From Verrucomicrobiota bacterium (GTDB taxonomy: Bacteria > Verrucomicrobiota > Verrucomicrobiia > Chthoniobacterales > UBA10450): 8,534 nucleotides of DNA. How positions within the stretch are numbered: the first letter of the stretch is position 1; each line of letters begins with the position of its first letter. The stretch spans positions 1 through 8,534 of the forward strand of contig QHNU01000137.1 in NCBI GenBank assembly GCA_003218525.1, given 5' to 3'. The notes beneath the pieces were generated by a model, which was given only the letters and a program-made list of their open reading frames with translations, was not told where the DNA came from and did no database searches. The position numbers were made by a program, and so were the translations under genes. This document shows, one piece after another, positions 6,908 through 8,534 of this stretch.

Positions 6908-7146
6908 ATCGCGCGGTGGCGGTAGCGATGCGCGATGGGCCCTTGGCCGGTCTGGAACTGATAGATGTCATCCTGACGCGCGATGATCTGGCCGATTACC
7001 ACCTGGCACATTCAGCACGGGCTGACCTCTGCCGGCGGCTGGGAAAAATGGCGGAGGCGCGAACCTCTTATCATCGGGCCATCGCTCTCGCTCGCCAGAA
7101 GCCGGAGCGGCAATTTCTCGAGCGACGGCTGAGGGAATTAGGTTAA
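6739..7146 (+). CDS. ECF42 sigma factor, C-terminal TPR-like extension (other frame)
   Basis: This 135-residue frame is the missing C-terminal end of the sigma factor that starts at 5888. It reads VERALLSRRFGPYTLQAAIA, AATDWARIVGLYDVLARVEP, SPVVELNRAVAVAMRDGPLA, DLADYHLAHSARADLCRRLG and finally ERQFLERRLRELG. The helix-turn-helix repeats are those of the TPR-like tail of ECF42 proteins, reported to be needed for their activity. The apparent TTG start has no ribosome binding site and lies mid-domain, so separate translation is unlikely. The reading frame and codon use are undamaged to the TAA, which suggests either a recent mutation or a sequencing or assembly error. Confidence 0.88.
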   Translation: MVERALLSRRFGPYTLQAAIAAVHAEAPSAAATDWARIVGLYDVLARVEPSPVVELNRAVAVAMRDGPLAGLELIDVILTRDDLADYHLAHSARADLCRRLGKMAEARTSYHRAIALARQKPERQFLERRLRELG

Positions 7147-7181
7147 GCGGCAAATATTTTTTCACGCTCAACTGATCCGAT

Positions 7182-7208
7182 TGTCGATTTCGCGGTTTAC
7201 CGAACGAC
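7182..7208 (+). promoter_or_regulatory. candidate ECF42-dependent promoter of the DGPF operon
   Basis: TGTCGA (7182-7187) and CGAC (7205-7208) are separated by 17 bp. From memory, the promoter pattern reported for ECF42 sigma factors is TGTCGA at -35 and CG(A/T)C at -10, so both elements and the spacing match. Transcription would start near 7215, leaving a leader of about 90 nt before the first DGPF gene. That this sigma factor recognises the site is inference. Confidence 0.55.
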
Positions 7209-7303
7209 TATCCAGTGTGACACAGCCTTAGAGTCACGGTTTAGACCCGGTCGAGATCGTCCGGGGCCGGCTCCGAAGCTCAATATTAGGAAGAAACAAA
7301 GCA

Positions 7304-7699
7304 ATGCGATACATGATGATGGTTAAGGCCGATAAAAACTACGAAACGGGCTTGCCGCCGGACCCGAAGCTCATGGCGGCCGTGGGGAAGCACGCGGAGG
7401 ACATGGCCAAGGCGGGGGTGCTGCTCGATAACGGAGGGCTCCTGCCGAGCTCGAAGGGCGCGCGCGTCCGGGCGGCTGGAGGCAAGCTCACCGTGACCGA
7501 CGGACCTTTCATAGAGGCGAAGGAGCTAATCGGCGGCTACGGCATCCTTGAGGCTGGGTCGAAGGAAGAGGCGATCGAATTGGGCAAGGCCTTCATGAAG
7601 ATTCACGTGGATGTTCTCGGACCTTCGTATGAGGGGGAGTTGGAGATTCGGCAAATGTTCGAGCCATCGGACTGCGGTGCCGGGGCAGGGAAGCGCTAA
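7304..7699 (+). CDS. YCII/DGPF-domain protein 1
   Basis: The 131-residue product is a small ferredoxin-like-fold protein of the YCII-related (DGPF) family. It begins MRYMMMVKADKNYE and carries KAGVLLDNGGLLPSSKGARV (36-55), the name-giving DGPF at 66-69 (VTDGPFIEAKELIGGY), and EAIELGKAF. These proteins are the standard partners of ECF42 sigma factors. Their biochemical role is not established, and the hydrolytic or lactonase activity seen in distant YciI relatives cannot be assumed. An AGGAAG lies 10 bases before the ATG. It is the first gene after the candidate ECF42 promoter and is followed after 14 bp by a paralogue. Confidence 0.92.
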   Translation: MRYMMMVKADKNYETGLPPDPKLMAAVGKHAEDMAKAGVLLDNGGLLPSSKGARVRAAGGKLTVTDGPFIEAKELIGGYGILEAGSKEEAIELGKAFMKIHVDVLGPSYEGELEIRQMFEPSDCGAGAGKR

Positions 7700-7713
7700 A
7701 CGGAGACTCGACC

Positions 7714-8154
7714 ATGCGATTCATGATTTTAGTCAAAGCCACCAAGTCCTCAGAGGCAGGAGCCCTCCCGAGGGAGGAACTCCTCGCCAAGATGGGAAAG
7801 TTCAACGAAGACCTGATCAAAGCTGGCGTGCTGCTCGTAGCCGAAGGGCTGCAGGCAAGTTCGAAGGGGGCGCGGGTCAAGTTCGCGGGCGACAAGCGGA
7901 CCGTGATCGACGGCCCATTCGCCGAGACAAAGGAGCTGGTCGCCGGCTTCTGGCTATGGAAGTGCGCATCGCTGCAAGAAGCGATTGAATGGGTCAAACG
8001 CTGTCCCAATCCTATGCCCGGCGAGGAGGCCGAGATCGAGATTCGGCAGGTATTCGAGCCTGAGGACTTCGGTCCCGCAGTCAGATCAAAACTCCGCGAG
8101 GAAGTTGCTGAGAACTTTGCGCGAGAGACGCGCGCACAGGTTGAAAAGCGGTAA
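7714..8154 (+). CDS. YCII/DGPF-domain protein 2
   Basis: The 146-residue product is a tandem paralogue of the preceding gene. It has the same layout: MRFMILVKATKSSEAG, KAGVLLVAEGLQASSKGARV (36-55) and DGPF at 66-69, at the same residue numbers. It then has ELVAGFWLWKC, EAIEWVKRCPNP and EIRQVFEPEDFG. It differs in a charged tail of about 20 residues (KLREEVAENFARETRAQVEKR) absent from copy 1. GGAG lies eight bases before the ATG. The short 14-bp gap to copy 1 indicates one transcript. Molecular function is unknown beyond association with ECF42 regulation. Confidence 0.92.
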   Translation: MRFMILVKATKSSEAGALPREELLAKMGKFNEDLIKAGVLLVAEGLQASSKGARVKFAGDKRTVIDGPFAETKELVAGFWLWKCASLQEAIEWVKRCPNPMPGEEAEIEIRQVFEPEDFGPAVRSKLREEVAENFARETRAQVEKR

Positions 8155-8187
8155 GTCCCGTTGACCCCGCAAATCAGGAAGCAAAAT

Positions 8188-8534
8188 ATGAAATATATCT
8201 GCCTTGGATACATGGAAGAGAAGAAGTGGGAGACAATGTCCGAAAGCGAGCGGAACGCTATGATAGACGAGTGCTTCGCCTACGACGATGTGCTGCGGAA
8301 GAACGGTCACTTTGCTGGCGGAGAAGCGCTCCAAAGCGCCCAGAACGCCACTACCCTGCGATGGAAGAGCGGCAGGGTGTCGATCACTGATGGCCCGTTT
8401 GCCGAGACAAAAGAACAACTGGGCGGACTCCTTGTGCTCGAAGCCCGGGACCTCAACCATGCCATCCAGTTGATGTCGAAGCACCCAGGCGTGAAGGCGG
8501 GCCCCTTCGAAATACGCCCGGGGGCGGACTTGAC
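8188..8534 (+). CDS. YCII/DGPF-domain protein 3 (3' end outside window)
   Basis: An open frame of 115 complete codons runs off the window end without a stop. It begins MKYICLGYMEEKKWETMSES and contains ECFAYDDVLRKNGHFAGGEA (28-47), DGPF at 68-71 (ITDGPFAETKEQLGGLLVLE), and ARDLNHAIQLMSKHPGV. The closing GPFEIRPGADL is near the usual C-terminus, so little is missing. It belongs to a different subgroup from the first two: MKYxCLGY start and AYDDVLRKNGHFAGGEAL. AGGAAG is six bases before the ATG. The 33-bp gap after copy 2 supports a three-gene operon under the ECF42 promoter. Confidence 0.92.
   Translation, partial: MKYICLGYMEEKKWETMSESERNAMIDECFAYDDVLRKNGHFAGGEALQSAQNATTLRWKSGRVSITDGPFAETKEQLGGLLVLEARDLNHAIQLMSKHPGVKAGPFEIRPGADL

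Noticed and set aside
7593..8213. 206-codon minus-strand frame opposite the DGPF genes
   Set aside because: It is long but Ser/Arg/Pro-rich without motifs, and lies antisense to two clear DGPF genes with good ribosome binding sites.

Overview
The window looks like a contig end from a soil-type Verrucomicrobiota bacterium. The best evidence is the 5' end of a 16S rRNA gene on the minus strand (positions 1-331): its opening, with the GTGGATAAGACATGCAAGTC block, resembles Spartobacteria/Chthoniobacterales ('Candidatus Udaeobacter'-like) sequences. That placement is from memory of 16S sequences, not from a search. The DNA is GC-rich and most genes use strong AGGAAG/AAGG-type ribosome binding sites.

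Layout. (1) 1-750: 16S rRNA 5' end, a leader of about 380 nt rich in small hairpins, and a good sigma-70 promoter, all on the minus strand. The outermost 20 bases are a perfect direct duplicate that does not belong in 16S and is probably an assembly-edge artefact. (2) 772-1292: a wreck of two genes on the minus strand. A signal peptide plus the first strand of an amidohydrolase is fused to the back half of an ArsR-type regulator; there is an in-frame stop and a frameshift. (3) 1354-2427: an intact FMN-dependent 2-hydroxy-acid oxidase/dehydrogenase. (4) 2469-2942: a PhnB-like VOC (glyoxalase-fold) protein on the minus strand. (5) 2943-3568: a gene-free stretch packed with unrelated short palindromes and one partly duplicated unit. 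(6) 3569-5558: two minus-strand genes, an isoprenylcysteine methyltransferase-like membrane protein and a FAD-dependent monooxygenase that appears to start at CTG. (7) 5888-8534: an ECF42-type sigma factor locus on the plus strand. The sigma gene is broken by a frameshift next to an 8-bp near-duplication, and is followed by three tandem YCII/DGPF-domain genes, the last cut by the window end.

How it fits together. The ECF42 sigma factor with its DGPF genes is a known conserved pairing, and a sequence matching the reported ECF42 promoter pattern (TGTCGA-N17-CGAC) sits in front of the DGPF genes, so the sigma factor probably drives them. If the frameshift is real, the protein loses the C-terminal TPR-like extension reported to be needed for activity, and the operon may be uncoupled from its regulator. 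The other genes look like independent housekeeping or accessory enzymes. I see no phage, transposase, CRISPR array, tRNA or clearly novel multi-gene system. The points most worth checking are the broken sigma factor, the CTG start, the chimeric pseudogene and the palindrome cluster.
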